Origin: Rhizobium johnstonii 3841
Lineage (GTDB): Bacteria > Pseudomonadota > Alphaproteobacteria > Rhizobiales > Rhizobiaceae
Direction: 5' to 3'
NCBI RefSeq assembly: GCF_000009265.1
Contig: NC_008380.1
Location: 3,291,501-3,355,500 of the forward strand
DNA length: 64,000 nt
Below are positions 25,850-34,580 of this stretch, in pieces (positions within the stretch are counted from its first letter, which is position 1; every line of letters starts with the position of its first letter). A model generated the notes under the pieces. It had not been told where the DNA came from. It did not search any database and saw only the letters and a program-made list of their open reading frames with translations. The position numbers were made by a program, and so were the translations under genes.

Positions 25850-26389
25850 TCACACCGCCACCAACAGCAGCACATAGGCGATCACGCTCACCATCAGCCC
25901 GCGGAACGCGAAGGTGACGCAGCGGTATTTGCTGCGAGCGATGGCAGAGAGGATGTTGGCGTTTTCGAGATATTGGTCGAAGAGGTAGCGCTCGTCGCGC
26001 CGCAGTGCCGCCTCGAAGAACAGGTCGCGATGGTTCTGCCAGGCGCCCCAGAACAACGAGGTAGATGTGTCCAAACGGCGCGGCAGCACAACGAGGATCG
26101 CCGACAGGATGGAAAAGACCGAAGCGGCGGCAAGCAGGCCCGAGAACAGCATGCTCCCTGGCGTCCCGCTCGCGTAGCGCGCCAGGCTGAAGACTGCCCT
26201 GACATCACTGGAACTCACCAGGAAGGCCAGCATGAAGGTAAAGATATAGGCGGCCTTTTGATCGGATATCTTGATCTGATCGTAGAATATGTCGTTGATT
26301 TTCTTGATATGATCAAAATAGCCGGCGCCAATGTCACCTGTCGACGGTTCGCTTGGCATAAGTTCAGTTGCACTCTCGAATTCGCTCAC
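25850..26389 (-). CDS. Pycsar-effector-like (PycTM/DUF5706-type) membrane protein
   Basis: This 179-residue protein has three hydrophobic segments (about 45-65, 80-105 and 158-178). A helical N-terminus YFDHIKKINDIFYDQIKISDQKAAYIFTF and a C-terminal YLENANILSAIARSKYRCVTFAFRGLMVSVIAYVLLL frame them. This pattern (DxKA near the first helix, Lys/Tyr run before the last) is what I recall for the Pycsar effector TM family, which damages membranes on binding a cyclic pyrimidine nucleotide. The start is GTG at 26389 with GGAG 7 bp upstream; ATG at 26359 is the alternative. It is divergent from a FecR/TPR protein coupled to a cyclase. The family call comes from reading, not from a search. Confidence 0.6.
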   Translation of the reverse strand: MSEFESATELMPSEPSTGDIGAGYFDHIKKINDIFYDQIKISDQKAAYIFTFMLAFLVSSSDVRAVFSLARYASGTPGSMLFSGLLAAASVFSILSAILVVLPRRLDTSTSLFWGAWQNHRDLFFEAALRRDERYLFDQYLENANILSAIARSKYRCVTFAFRGLMVSVIAYVLLLVAV

Positions 26390-26518
26390 CTGAATACTCC
26401 AGCCCACAAGTGTTTCCCTGATATTACACTTCACAGAGAATTCAAGAACACGTGTGCAACGGACTTGACTTTTCTTTTCTACATGGACAAAGGGGAAGCG
26501 GGAGTTGGGGTTGGAGTC
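26390..26518. promoter_or_regulatory. Divergent promoter region of the membrane-protein/FecR locus
   Basis: There are 129 bp between the GTG of the membrane-protein gene and the ATG of the FecR-TPR gene. The sequence is relatively AT-rich. It must hold promoters for both directions, but I cannot assign -35/-10 boxes with confidence. Confidence 0.4.
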
Positions 26519-29500
26519 ATGCTGGGTCGCTGGAAAAACATCTGTCGCGTCGGGATGGCGCTGGCGTTTGCCGTGCCCGGTTTCGGGCTGCCGGCGATGG
26601 CCGATCCCGTGCCGCGCGCTACGCCGGTCGCCGGCTCTGTCATCGCACGCAAGATCGGCGAGGAAGTCCGCTTCATCGACGTGTCGAACTGGCGTGTCGT
26701 CGACATCAATCAGGATCTCCTGACCGGCGACGTGCTGCGCACCAATGCCAACGGCCAGCTCGCCATCGTCTTTTCCGACCACACTCAGGTCCGCCTCGGC
26801 CGGAATTCCTCGCTGCAGGTGAAGAAGATGGCGGCCGGCGGCGATACCGTGCTCAATCTCCAATCCGGCACCATCTGGGCACGCGCCGAGCGTGGCGGCC
26901 AGGGCCTGACGGTGGAAACACCGGCCGCCGCCGCCGCCATCCGCGGCACGGACTGGACCATGACCGTCGAGGGCGCCAAGACATCGATGGTTGTGCTCGA
27001 AGGCCGCGTGGCGCTCAGCAACCCGCAGGGCAGCGTCGAGGTGAACGAGGGCGAAGGGGCGGTCGCGACCATCGGCCAGGCGCCGAGCAAGATCATCAGC
27101 GTCAATCCCGATGACCGCGAACAGATGCTCTTCTATCTGGACTTGCGCGACGGCTTCGACCTGATGCCGACTTCGCCGTTGCGGGCCGACCGCATGGCGA
27201 CAGAACGCCGCCGCCTGTTAGGGCTGCCGCCGGAGCGCCGCACCACCGAAGACTGGCTGGAACTTGCCGAAGTGCAGAGCGCCTTCGACGGACGCCAGGC
27301 TGCAGCCGCAACGCTGCAGAATATCCGCGGTCGCAAACTGACGACAGCCCAGCAGGCACGCGTCGACCTGATCGACGCCACCATCGCTGGCTCGGAAAAG
27401 CGCTACGGCGATGCCGCCAAGCTCTTCCAGAAGGCTCTGCCGCATCTCGACGCGACACGCCGCAACATGGCCCAATATGGCGGCTATTTCGCTCGTTCGC
27501 TGGCCGACCCCGCCCATGCCGAACCGCCGCCGGCTGGCACCACCGGCCCCTACGGCGCGATCATGCAGGCATATACCGCTGGCTTCCTTGAGAATCCGCG
27601 CGCTGCGATCGATATCATCAGGAAAGCGGAGCAGCGGTATCCCGATGATCCGACCCTGCCGGCGGTCCGCGCCCAGCTGGCGCAGCTCACCGATGACCGT
27701 GAGCAGATGAAGGAAGCGATAGAACGCTCGCTGTCGCTCGACCCAGATCATCCGATGGCGCTCTCCGCCCGTGCAGGCTACAAGGCAATTTATGAAAGCG
27801 ATATCGACGGCGCGCTTGCGGACCTGAACCGCGCCATCGCGCTTGCCCCCGGCGCATCAGGCACGCTGAATTCTCTCGGCCTGCTGCAGAGTTCGCGCGA
27901 TGCCAATGGCGAAGCGGAACAGGCCTTCAAGAAGGCGATCGAGCTTGATCCGCAGGACCCGTTGCTGCGCGCGAATCTCTCGATCCTTTATCTCGATCAG
28001 GGGCGCATGAAGGAAGCCAAGCACGAGATCGACACGGCAATTGCGCTCGATCCATCCTTCGATATAGCCCTGCTCGCCCGTGGCCGATACTACCTGCAAA
28101 CTGGCGAGCGCGACAGGGCGCTGCAAGATTTGCTCGCCGCCAGCACCGCCAACCCGGCGCATTCGCAATCACAGCTGATGCTCGCCGCCGCCCATTACGA
28201 AAAGGGCGACCGCATCCCTTCCCAGCAGGCGCTCGACAATGCCGACCGGCTCGACAAGAACGACCCGGTTATCTCGGCCTTCCGCACCGCCGTCGATATC
28301 GACGACTACGACGCCGACGGCGCGATCCGAAACGCGCAGGAATTCCTGCGCCGCTCGCGCGCCCGCGGCGGCGATTACAGCGGCCTCGGCGCCAATGCGA
28401 GCGCCGGTTCGACACTGAATGACGCCTTCCGCCTGCAAGGGTTGGATGCCTGGGGCCGCTACTACGGCGATGCCGTCTTTGATCCCTTCAACGGCACCGG
28501 TTATATCGATCAATCGATCAAAGGCAGCATCTTTCCTTTCGTCAACGCGACCAGCTTCAGCGACGACAACATCATCCAGAATCGCGGCAACGCGTCGAGC
28601 TACTCATCCTTCATCCAGGGCCTGCTGCTTTCGCCGCACATGCTTTCCGGCCGCTCGCGCTCGGCAACGCTGTTCGATGTGCCCTTCATCGAAGGCTCGC
28701 TCGGCGGCGGCATCAACAGCGTCGACGGCCATACGAGGCGCATCGGCGAAGCCGATATCCAAGGCTATTCGAACGAGACCATTCCGATCAGCTTCTATGG
28801 CAACCTGACCTGGGAAGAGCTGGCGCTCGACCGCGACTACCAGGATTTCGGCGGTGTCCAGACGGATAACAAGCTGCTGAGTGCCAACGGTTATCTGACG
28901 GCAACGGTCACGCCAGATGATCGCGTGGTAGCCTTCGTCAACCACGGGAAGAATGACGGGACTCTAAACGCGTTATCGTCAAACACCGGGTTCATGGAAC
29001 TCCTGTTCCGTGTGCCTATCCCGCTGCCTCTCTACACAACAGAGGAGACTGAACGAGAAAGCACATATGCCGGCATCGGCTGGAGCCACACGTTTGCCTA
29101 TGAAAACGTGTTGAATGGAGCACTGCTTTATTCAGGAAGCAAATCGAATACGAACAGCGCGCTTGATGTCGACCTGGACCCAGTGTTTATCGGCAGAGGG
29201 GTTCCCTTCATCATACCCTTTACCAACGTCACTCAGGAGACCGAATCTCAAACCTATATCGGCGCTTTGAGCCATTCCATAGGTGCCGGACCGTTGACAT
29301 TTCGCTACGGCATCGAAGGCGGCTGGATGGATGCCAGCAGCACCGTCGATGCGACGCTCCTAGGCTTGACAGCTCCTACCGATCGTACCGAGAACACCAT
29401 CGATATCGGCCGCGGCTATATCGATGTGCTGCATGAGATCACGCCGGACCTCAAGGGCGAATACGCCTTGTTCGCCACTCGCCTGGAGGGCGACGGCATC

Positions 29501-30235
29501 GATATCAGCCGGCTGGAGCCGCGCTTCGGCCTAGCCTGGGCGCCGGTTCAAAACCACTGGCTGCGTGCTGCCTTCATGCGTCAGAGCTTTGATATTGGAA
29601 TTCCGACCCTTGCCCCCATCGGCGTCCTCGGGCTTCAGGCCAACCAGTTTTCCGCCAATCCGCAGGGCTACACGGATACGGTCGCGCTGCAGTGGGATGC
29701 CGAATGGACCGATCGATTCTTCACCTCGGTCGAGTATCAGCACCAGGAACTGCATGATTTCGCGATCGATTTTCCGCTGATCTCGCTTCCCTCAGATACC
29801 AGCCTGCCGATCTCACGCGGCAGCATCGATCGCGCTGCCGTCACCGCAAACGTCGTGCTCGGCCATGGCTTTGGCCTTTCGGCTACCTATGCCTATATGG
29901 ATTCGGAAAACAGGGATCCGCTCGAGCCGATCTATGGAGGCCCTCTTCCCTTCATACCGCAGAATTCCGGACAGATTGCGCTGACCTGGGTCAACGAAGC
30001 CAAGGTCAAGGCGACGGTCGCCGCCAACTATATCGGCGAGCGCGATGGCGATCGGTTTGGCACCAAGCTCGACGACTACTGGAGCCTCGACGCCCACCTG
30101 GTCTGGGAACCGTTCGACAAGCGCATCGAGCTGGAGGCGGCCGCCTATAACCTGCTAGACGAGGACTTCGAGATCACCCCCGGTGTGCCCGGCTGGGGCC
30201 GCGCCTTCAAGGGCACGCTCAAAGTCCGCTTCTGA
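26519..30235 (+). CDS. FecR-TPR-outer-membrane beta-barrel fusion protein
   Basis: This 1238-residue exported protein has a signal peptide to about residue 28 and a FecR domain at about 60-170 (VRFIDVSNWRVVDINQDLLTGDVLRTNANGQLAIVFSDHTQVRLGRNSSL, AAAIRGTDWTMTVEG). TPR repeats run from about 240 to 640 (SLDPDHPMALSARAGYKAIYESDIDGALADLNRAIALAPG and similar). A long beta-rich C-terminus of about 600 residues ends in KGTLKVRF with a terminal Phe, as outer-membrane barrels do. The start is ATG at 26519 with GGAG nearby. Its stop overlaps the cyclase start (TGATG). It is probably an outer-membrane sensor or export channel linked to cyclase signalling. Confidence 0.75.
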   Translation: MLGRWKNICRVGMALAFAVPGFGLPAMADPVPRATPVAGSVIARKIGEEVRFIDVSNWRVVDINQDLLTGDVLRTNANGQLAIVFSDHTQVRLGRNSSLQVKKMAAGGDTVLNLQSGTIWARAERGGQGLTVETPAAAAAIRGTDWTMTVEGAKTSMVVLEGRVALSNPQGSVEVNEGEGAVATIGQAPSKIISVNPDDREQMLFYLDLRDGFDLMPTSPLRADRMATERRRLLGLPPERRTTEDWLELAEVQSAFDGRQAAAATLQNIRGRKLTTAQQARVDLIDATIAGSEKRYGDAAKLFQKALPHLDATRRNMAQYGGYFARSLADPAHAEPPPAGTTGPYGAIMQAYTAGFLENPRAAIDIIRKAEQRYPDDPTLPAVRAQLAQLTDDREQMKEAIERSLSLDPDHPMALSARAGYKAIYESDIDGALADLNRAIALAPGASGTLNSLGLLQSSRDANGEAEQAFKKAIELDPQDPLLRANLSILYLDQGRMKEAKHEIDTAIALDPSFDIALLARGRYYLQTGERDRALQDLLAASTANPAHSQSQLMLAAAHYEKGDRIPSQQALDNADRLDKNDPVISAFRTAVDIDDYDADGAIRNAQEFLRRSRARGGDYSGLGANASAGSTLNDAFRLQGLDAWGRYYGDAVFDPFNGTGYIDQSIKGSIFPFVNATSFSDDNIIQNRGNASSYSSFIQGLLLSPHMLSGRSRSATLFDVPFIEGSLGGGINSVDGHTRRIGEADIQGYSNETIPISFYGNLTWEELALDRDYQDFGGVQTDNKLLSANGYLTATVTPDDRVVAFVNHGKNDGTLNALSSNTGFMELLFRVPIPLPLYTTEETERESTYAGIGWSHTFAYENVLNGALLYSGSKSNTNSALDVDLDPVFIGRGVPFIIPFTNVTQETESQTYIGALSHSIGAGPLTFRYGIEGGWMDASSTVDATLLGLTAPTDRTENTIDIGRGYIDVLHEITPDLKGEYALFATRLEGDGIDISRLEPRFGLAWAPVQNHWLRAAFMRQSFDIGIPTLAPIGVLGLQANQFSANPQGYTDTVALQWDAEWTDRFFTSVEYQHQELHDFAIDFPLISLPSDTSLPISRGSIDRAAVTANVVLGHGFGLSATYAYMDSENRDPLEPIYGGPLPFIPQNSGQIALTWVNEAKVKATVAANYIGERDGDRFGTKLDDYWSLDAHLVWEPFDKRIELEAAAYNLLDEDFEITPGVPGWGRAFKGTLKVRF

Positions 30236-32205
30236 TGCGGATGCGGGACAAACCTGGGCAGGCCAGGCAGATCAGGAGCCGCCATCTCAGGCTGCTGGTG
30301 CTGTCGCTGACGACGCTGATCGCCATCTCGCTGCTGTCGCGCCTGCCCGCCTGGTCACTGCTGGAGCTCAGAAGCTTCGACTATCTCTCGACCGTCGACG
30401 ATCCCCGTCCGCCACCCGGCGGACCCGTCATCGTCGCGATCGACGAACCCTCTCTTGCCGATATCAACGCGCAATGGCCCTGGCCGCGCAGCCTTCATGC
30501 CGAACTCATCAGCCAACTGCGCGCCGCCGGCGCCCGCGTCATCGGCTTCGACATCATCATGGCCGAGCCCTCGAACCCCGATAATGACGCGGCGATCACC
30601 AAAGCGGTCGGCCCCGATACCGTGCTTGCCGGCGACGAAACGCTGATCGAAACGCCGCAGGCCTCGCAGCTGATCCGCGCGACACCCCTGCCGCAGCTGA
30701 CCGAGGCAGGTGCCGTGACCGGCATCGCCTCCGTCGAACTCAGCGGCGACGGCACCTTCCGGCGCATCCCCGGCTATGAGGACGGCTTCGCCGCCATGCT
30801 GACCAAGGTCGCCGGGGTGGCCCCCGAGACCTTGCCGGCCGGCCGCCTCATCCAAACCTTCGGCCCGGCCCGCAGCTATCCCACCGTCTCGTACTATCAG
30901 GCGCTCGACCCGAAGAACCTGCTGCCGCCGGATTATTTCAAGGATCGCATCGTGCTGGTCGGCCTCAGCCTGCAGAATGCGCCCGCCATCGATAAAGGCG
31001 GCGTCGATGCCTTCGCAACGCCCTATACCGTCCATACCGGCAAGCTCGTCTCCGGCGTCGAGATCCAGGCGACGATCTACGACAATATCCGCAGCGGCTT
31101 GTCGATCGCGGAGGCCCGGCTGCCGACGGTCGCCGCCTGCATCCTGATATCGGTGCTACTGGCCGCTACCACCGTCTGGCGCGCAACCGGATGGCTGACG
31201 ATCGTGACTAGCGCGGCGGCCCTCCTTGCCTTCGCTGCCGTCAGTGCCGCCGGCATGCGGCTTGCCCATCTCTTCGTCTCGCCGCTTGGCCCGACGGTCG
31301 CCTATATCTCTGTCGTCTTCGGTCAGGCCGCCTTCGATTTTGCCGAGGAGCGGCGCAACAAGCGCCAGATCACCCGCGCGTTCGCCCAATATATCTCGCC
31401 CGATCTCGTCAAACGCCTGTCGAGCGACCCCACGCAGCTGAAGCTCGGCGGCGAGCGGCGCACGCTTTCGGTGCTGTTTTCAGACGTACGCGGCTTCACC
31501 ACCATCGCCGAGACCTTGAAGGATGATCCGGAGCAGCTGACCAGCCTGATCAACCGGCTGCTGACGCCGCTTTCCGACGTGGTGATGGACCATGGCGGGA
31601 CCATCGACAAATATATGGGCGACTGCATCATGGCCTTCTGGAACGCGCCTCTTGACGATCCCGATCATGCCCTGCACGCCGTCGAAGCCTCGCTCGCCAT
31701 GCAGGCGGCGATATCGAGCCTGAACCGTGAGCTGGAACGGGAGGCGGCGGCGCGCGGCGGCAGGCCGCATGTGCTGAAGATGGGCGTCGGCATCAACACC
31801 GGCGAATGCATCGTCGGCAACATGGGCTCGACCCGCCGCTTCGACTATTCCTGCCTCGGCGACAGCGTCAACCTCGCCTCGCGCCTCGAAGGCGCCTCGA
31901 AGAATTATGGCGTAGCCCTGCTGCTCGGCGAGGAGACAGCAAGGCTGGTCGCCGGCACCTACACCGTCGTCGAGCTCGATCGCATCATCGTCAAGGGCCG
32001 CACCGTGCCCTCGCCTGTCTATACCGTCGTGCACGATGCCGACGCCGAAGCCCTTGCCGCCCATCGGGCCTTTCTCGAGGCGAAATACACCGGCACGCTT
32101 GCGCCATCCGACCCCGCCTTCGACAGGCTGGCCGCCGATATCTCCGAGCTCGCCCCCTATTACGCGATCGTCCGCGACACACTGGCCGAATCCGGCGAGG
32201 AATGA
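30235..32205 (+). CDS. CHASE2-domain class III adenylate cyclase
   Basis: This 656-residue integral-membrane cyclase has an N-terminal helix (about 18-38), then a CHASE2 periplasmic sensor (about 45-300) with PVIVAIDEPSLADINAQWPWPRSLHAELI. Three helices follow (about 305-375), then a catalytic domain from about 410. That domain has SDVRGFTTIAE, DKYMGDCIMAFWNAP and YSCLGDSVNLASRLEG, with the metal Asp pair and Asn/Arg in place. Lys in IDKYMGD and Asp in RRFDYS match adenylate specificity, so cAMP is the expected product. It is coupled to the FecR-barrel gene by a 1-nt TGATG overlap. Confidence 0.88.
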   Translation: MRMRDKPGQARQIRSRHLRLLVLSLTTLIAISLLSRLPAWSLLELRSFDYLSTVDDPRPPPGGPVIVAIDEPSLADINAQWPWPRSLHAELISQLRAAGARVIGFDIIMAEPSNPDNDAAITKAVGPDTVLAGDETLIETPQASQLIRATPLPQLTEAGAVTGIASVELSGDGTFRRIPGYEDGFAAMLTKVAGVAPETLPAGRLIQTFGPARSYPTVSYYQALDPKNLLPPDYFKDRIVLVGLSLQNAPAIDKGGVDAFATPYTVHTGKLVSGVEIQATIYDNIRSGLSIAEARLPTVAACILISVLLAATTVWRATGWLTIVTSAAALLAFAAVSAAGMRLAHLFVSPLGPTVAYISVVFGQAAFDFAEERRNKRQITRAFAQYISPDLVKRLSSDPTQLKLGGERRTLSVLFSDVRGFTTIAETLKDDPEQLTSLINRLLTPLSDVVMDHGGTIDKYMGDCIMAFWNAPLDDPDHALHAVEASLAMQAAISSLNRELEREAAARGGRPHVLKMGVGINTGECIVGNMGSTRRFDYSCLGDSVNLASRLEGASKNYGVALLLGEETARLVAGTYTVVELDRIIVKGRTVPSPVYTVVHDADAEALAAHRAFLEAKYTGTLAPSDPAFDRLAADISELAPYYAIVRDTLAESGEE

Positions 32206-32253
32206 CTGACCACGACGTCTCGCCACGCCTGACAATTGCGCACGGATGTTCGT

Positions 32254-32793
32254 TTATGAGCCGCTCGTTTTGCCAAAGGCGTACATATTGGTCAGCGCGC
32301 CATGCAGCATCACCTTTCGCTCGAAGTTGAAGCCACATTTCTCAAGGATCCGCTTCGAGGCGACGTTGACGGTGCGAACCAATCCGATCATCCGCCCCGC
32401 ATGCAGATCATCAATGGCAAACACCAGGGCTTCCCTGACCAATTCTGTCGCATATCCCTGCCCCCAGCTTTCAGGTTGCAGATGATAGGAAAGATTAAGG
32501 TCGCCGAATTCCTTGGAAACGGTCACACCGCCGAACCCGATCAACGTACCGTTCGCCTCAACTGCCCAACGCCCGAACCCGTGATCTTTCCAATGCCCGA
32601 TGTCGTGCGCAAGCCGCGCTGCGCTTTCCGCCGGCGTATCAGGCCGGGGCACCGGTCGGTGTGCGACCAATTCCGGCCGCGAAAAAAGTCGGCTCAGGAA
32701 ATCGATATCCCCTTCCACGGGAATTCTGAGGCGCAATCTGGCGGTACGCCTTACTGCCGACTGCAAGGCACCCTTGAATTCGTTCTCAAGCAT
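32254..32793 (-). CDS. GNAT N-acetyltransferase (RimJ/RimL-like)
   Basis: This 179-residue acetyltransferase uses acetyl-CoA. LRLRIPVEGDIDFLSRLFSRPELVAHR starts the fold. GFGGVTVSKEFGDLNLSYHLQPESWGQGYATELVREALVFAI is the acetyl-CoA-binding strand-loop-helix, with Q/GxGxA as QGYAT. NVASKRILEKCGF is the usual C-terminal motif. The ATG at 32793 has GGATGG upstream; a TTG at 32811 is less likely. The acceptor is unknown. Confidence 0.85.
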   Translation of the reverse strand: MLENEFKGALQSAVRRTARLRLRIPVEGDIDFLSRLFSRPELVAHRPVPRPDTPAESAARLAHDIGHWKDHGFGRWAVEANGTLIGFGGVTVSKEFGDLNLSYHLQPESWGQGYATELVREALVFAIDDLHAGRMIGLVRTVNVASKRILEKCGFNFERKVMLHGALTNMYAFGKTSGS

Positions 32794-32837
32794 CTTCCAT
32801 CCAATTTTCAAAATGCGGCAACGTCACCGATACCAAA

Positions 32838-33590
32838 TTATTCCAGGCGGCGCGCTTCCAGCGGCGCGTCCTGTCTGAACTCCTCGAAATAGCGGCCGCC
32901 ATGCAAGGCAAGCTCCCGATCGGCAAAAGCCAGAAATCGGGCGCCATCGCCCGCTGCCGCCAGCCTGAACGCTGCGTCGAATTCGGCTGCCAGTTGCGCA
33001 TCGAGCTTCGTCATGAGGCGCGGCGCCCATTTTCCGCGGCCGGTCCATGCGCCGCGTCCGAGCAGAATCAGGTCGGCCAGCTTCTGGTAGAGGAGTGCGG
33101 CGATGGCGGCGACCTCTTCGGGCGGGCGGGCGCCGCGCAGGTCATCGGCCAAATCGGTGACTTGATAGCGCAGCATGTCGTAGTCTGCCCCGGCAAGAGG
33201 TTTCGGTCCTGCCGCCAGCATGCTTGCCGCCTTTGCCTGGATGACGCGCGCGCTGTCGATATCCGATCCCACTACACAGCCTGTTGCGACCATGTTGACC
33301 ATAATGGGATAGCCGCTGTCTGCGTCCTGATGGAGATAATGCGCCAGCGTCTGCGGATCGTGGACAAAGGCTTCGACCGGAAACCCATCCGCGCTGAACG
33401 ACTCCCGCCAGGCTCTTTGGAGCGACGGGAACACTACGACCAGGTCGATATCCGAAAAGACGGCGCCTTCGCCGCGCATGATGGAGCCGGCGACATAGGC
33501 GAATGCAGCCCCGGCATAGCGGCTGGCGACACAGCGGCGGGCAGCGGCCAGCGCCCGCTCCGCAAGAATATGCTTCTGGATATCGTCCAC
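32838..33590 (-). CDS. Nucleotidyltransferase-domain protein
   Basis: This protein has a Pol beta-type nucleotidyltransferase core (AGSIMRGEGAVFSDIDLVVVF: G-S, then DxD as DID) and a helical C-terminal half. The frame is open to TTG at 33626, but that start falls in the T-run of the upstream terminator, so I prefer GTG at 33590 with GAGG 8 bp before it (250 residues); GTG at 33614 is also possible. Such proteins include antibiotic adenylyltransferases and MNT-type toxin/antitoxin nucleotidyltransferases; no partner HEPN gene lies beside it. Confidence 0.7.
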   Translation of the reverse strand: MDDIQKHILAERALAAARRCVASRYAGAAFAYVAGSIMRGEGAVFSDIDLVVVFPSLQRAWRESFSADGFPVEAFVHDPQTLAHYLHQDADSGYPIMVNMVATGCVVGSDIDSARVIQAKAASMLAAGPKPLAGADYDMLRYQVTDLADDLRGARPPEEVAAIAALLYQKLADLILLGRGAWTGRGKWAPRLMTKLDAQLAAEFDAAFRLAAAGDGARFLAFADRELALHGGRYFEEFRQDAPLEARRLE

Positions 33591-33623
33591 GATCTCGTCC
33601 TCGAGTGCGGACACGTGCGGGAA

Positions 33624-33651
33624 CAAAAAACCCGCTCGTCTCCGGCGGGTT
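33624..33651 (-). terminator. Rho-independent terminator (minus strand)
   Basis: On the minus strand, AACCCGC (33651-33645) pairs with GCGGGTT (33635-33629) across a 9-nt loop, followed by a run of six T. This is a classic intrinsic terminator at the 3' end of a short non-coding stretch, just before the nucleotidyltransferase gene. Confidence 0.75.
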
Positions 33652-33735
33652 GGTCTTAGCAGCGATGAACGGATTTCAGTTCACGCGTCTACCACCCACC
33701 GCGGCGCGGTGGTCGTAGACGCCATCGAAACTGCA
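33624..33735 (-). ncRNA. Candidate small RNA with terminator (MmgR/suhB-like layout)
   Basis: Between two divergent genes there is a strong nested hairpin, GCGTCTAC/GTAGACGC (33685-33692 with 33715-33722) around CCACCGC/GCGGTGG. A short spacer and an intrinsic terminator follow on the minus strand. Hairpin-spacer-terminator within about 110 nt is the layout of alphaproteobacterial trans-acting sRNAs such as the MmgR (suhB motif) family, which I recall as similar. No coding frame fits. The 5' end and promoter are not defined. Confidence 0.45.
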
Positions 33736-33873
33736 AAAATCCTGCTCATGGCTAAGGTTAACCCGCGGCCGCGACAGCGTCAATGCACCGAAGCCGGACG
33801 CCAAGGACGGCTTTCCCGGCGCGATGTTTTGCGTCTAAGATGCATCAAGACTCGAAACAGGAAGAGCCCGCCA

Positions 33874-34570
33874 ATGTCCGATCCCGCCACCGTCATCCCG
33901 CTTCCGCAACCGGTGTTGTTGCCGGTCGAAAGCAGCGCCGAGCGTTTTCCGGTGCGCCGCGTCTATTGCGTCGGCCGCAACTATGCCGACCATGCGATCG
34001 AGATGGGCCATGATCCAACCCGCGAGCCGCCCTTCTTCTTCCAGAAGAATGCCGACAACCTGCTGCCGGTGGGCAATGCCTTTCCCTATCCGTCGCTGTC
34101 ATCAGACGTGCATTACGAAGTCGAATGCGTGCTGGCGCTGAAATCAGGCGGCGCAAACATCGAGGCCGCGGACGCGCTCGACTGCGTCTATGGCTATGCC
34201 GTCGGCATCGATTTCACCCGCCGCGACCTCCAGGGCGAGGCAAAGAAGCTTGGTCGTCCCTGGGAGGTCGGCAAGGCCTTCGAACATTCCGCCCCTATCT
34301 CGCCAATCGTTCCGGCAAACCGCCTCGGCCACCCCGCGGAAGGCAGGATCTGGCTGGAACAGAACGGCAAGCGCGTGCAGGACGGCGATCTCAACCAGAT
34401 GATCTGGAAGGTGCCGGAGATCATCGCCGAACTGTCGAAGCTCTTCACTCTTGCAGCCGGCGATATCATCATGACCGGCACACCCGCCGGCGTCGGCGCG
34501 GTGGCCCAGGGGCGATCGCATCAATTGCGGCATCGACGGCGTCGCCACCCTATCGGTCGAGGTCGTCTGA
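33874..34570 (+). pseudogene. Fumarylacetoacetate hydrolase family protein, 3' frameshift
   Basis: The frame encodes an FAH-fold hydrolase/isomerase: RVYCVGRNYADHAIEMG, PFFFQKNADNLLPVG, SDVHYEVECVLALK (Glu metal ligands), YAVGIDFTRRDLQGEAKKLGRPWEVGKAFEHSAPISP and LAAGDIIMTGTPAGVGAV. At 34508-34511 four Gs replace the three that would read AQGDRI to a stop at 34570. As written, the frame instead runs on to 34608 in unrelated sequence. A repaired protein has about 231 residues. The start at 33874 has GAAGAG upstream. The next gene follows 10 bp later. Sequencing error in the G-run is likely. Confidence 0.75.
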
Positions 34571-34580
34571 GGAGAGAGCC

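Noticed and set aside
25766..26518. N-terminal extension of the FecR-barrel frame
   Set aside because: It runs antisense through the membrane-protein gene and would remove the signal peptide at 26519.
25850..32205. Calling the locus a confirmed Pycsar anti-phage system
   Set aside because: The cyclase has adenylate-type residues and a CHASE2 sensor rather than a small PycC, and no defence genes flank it.
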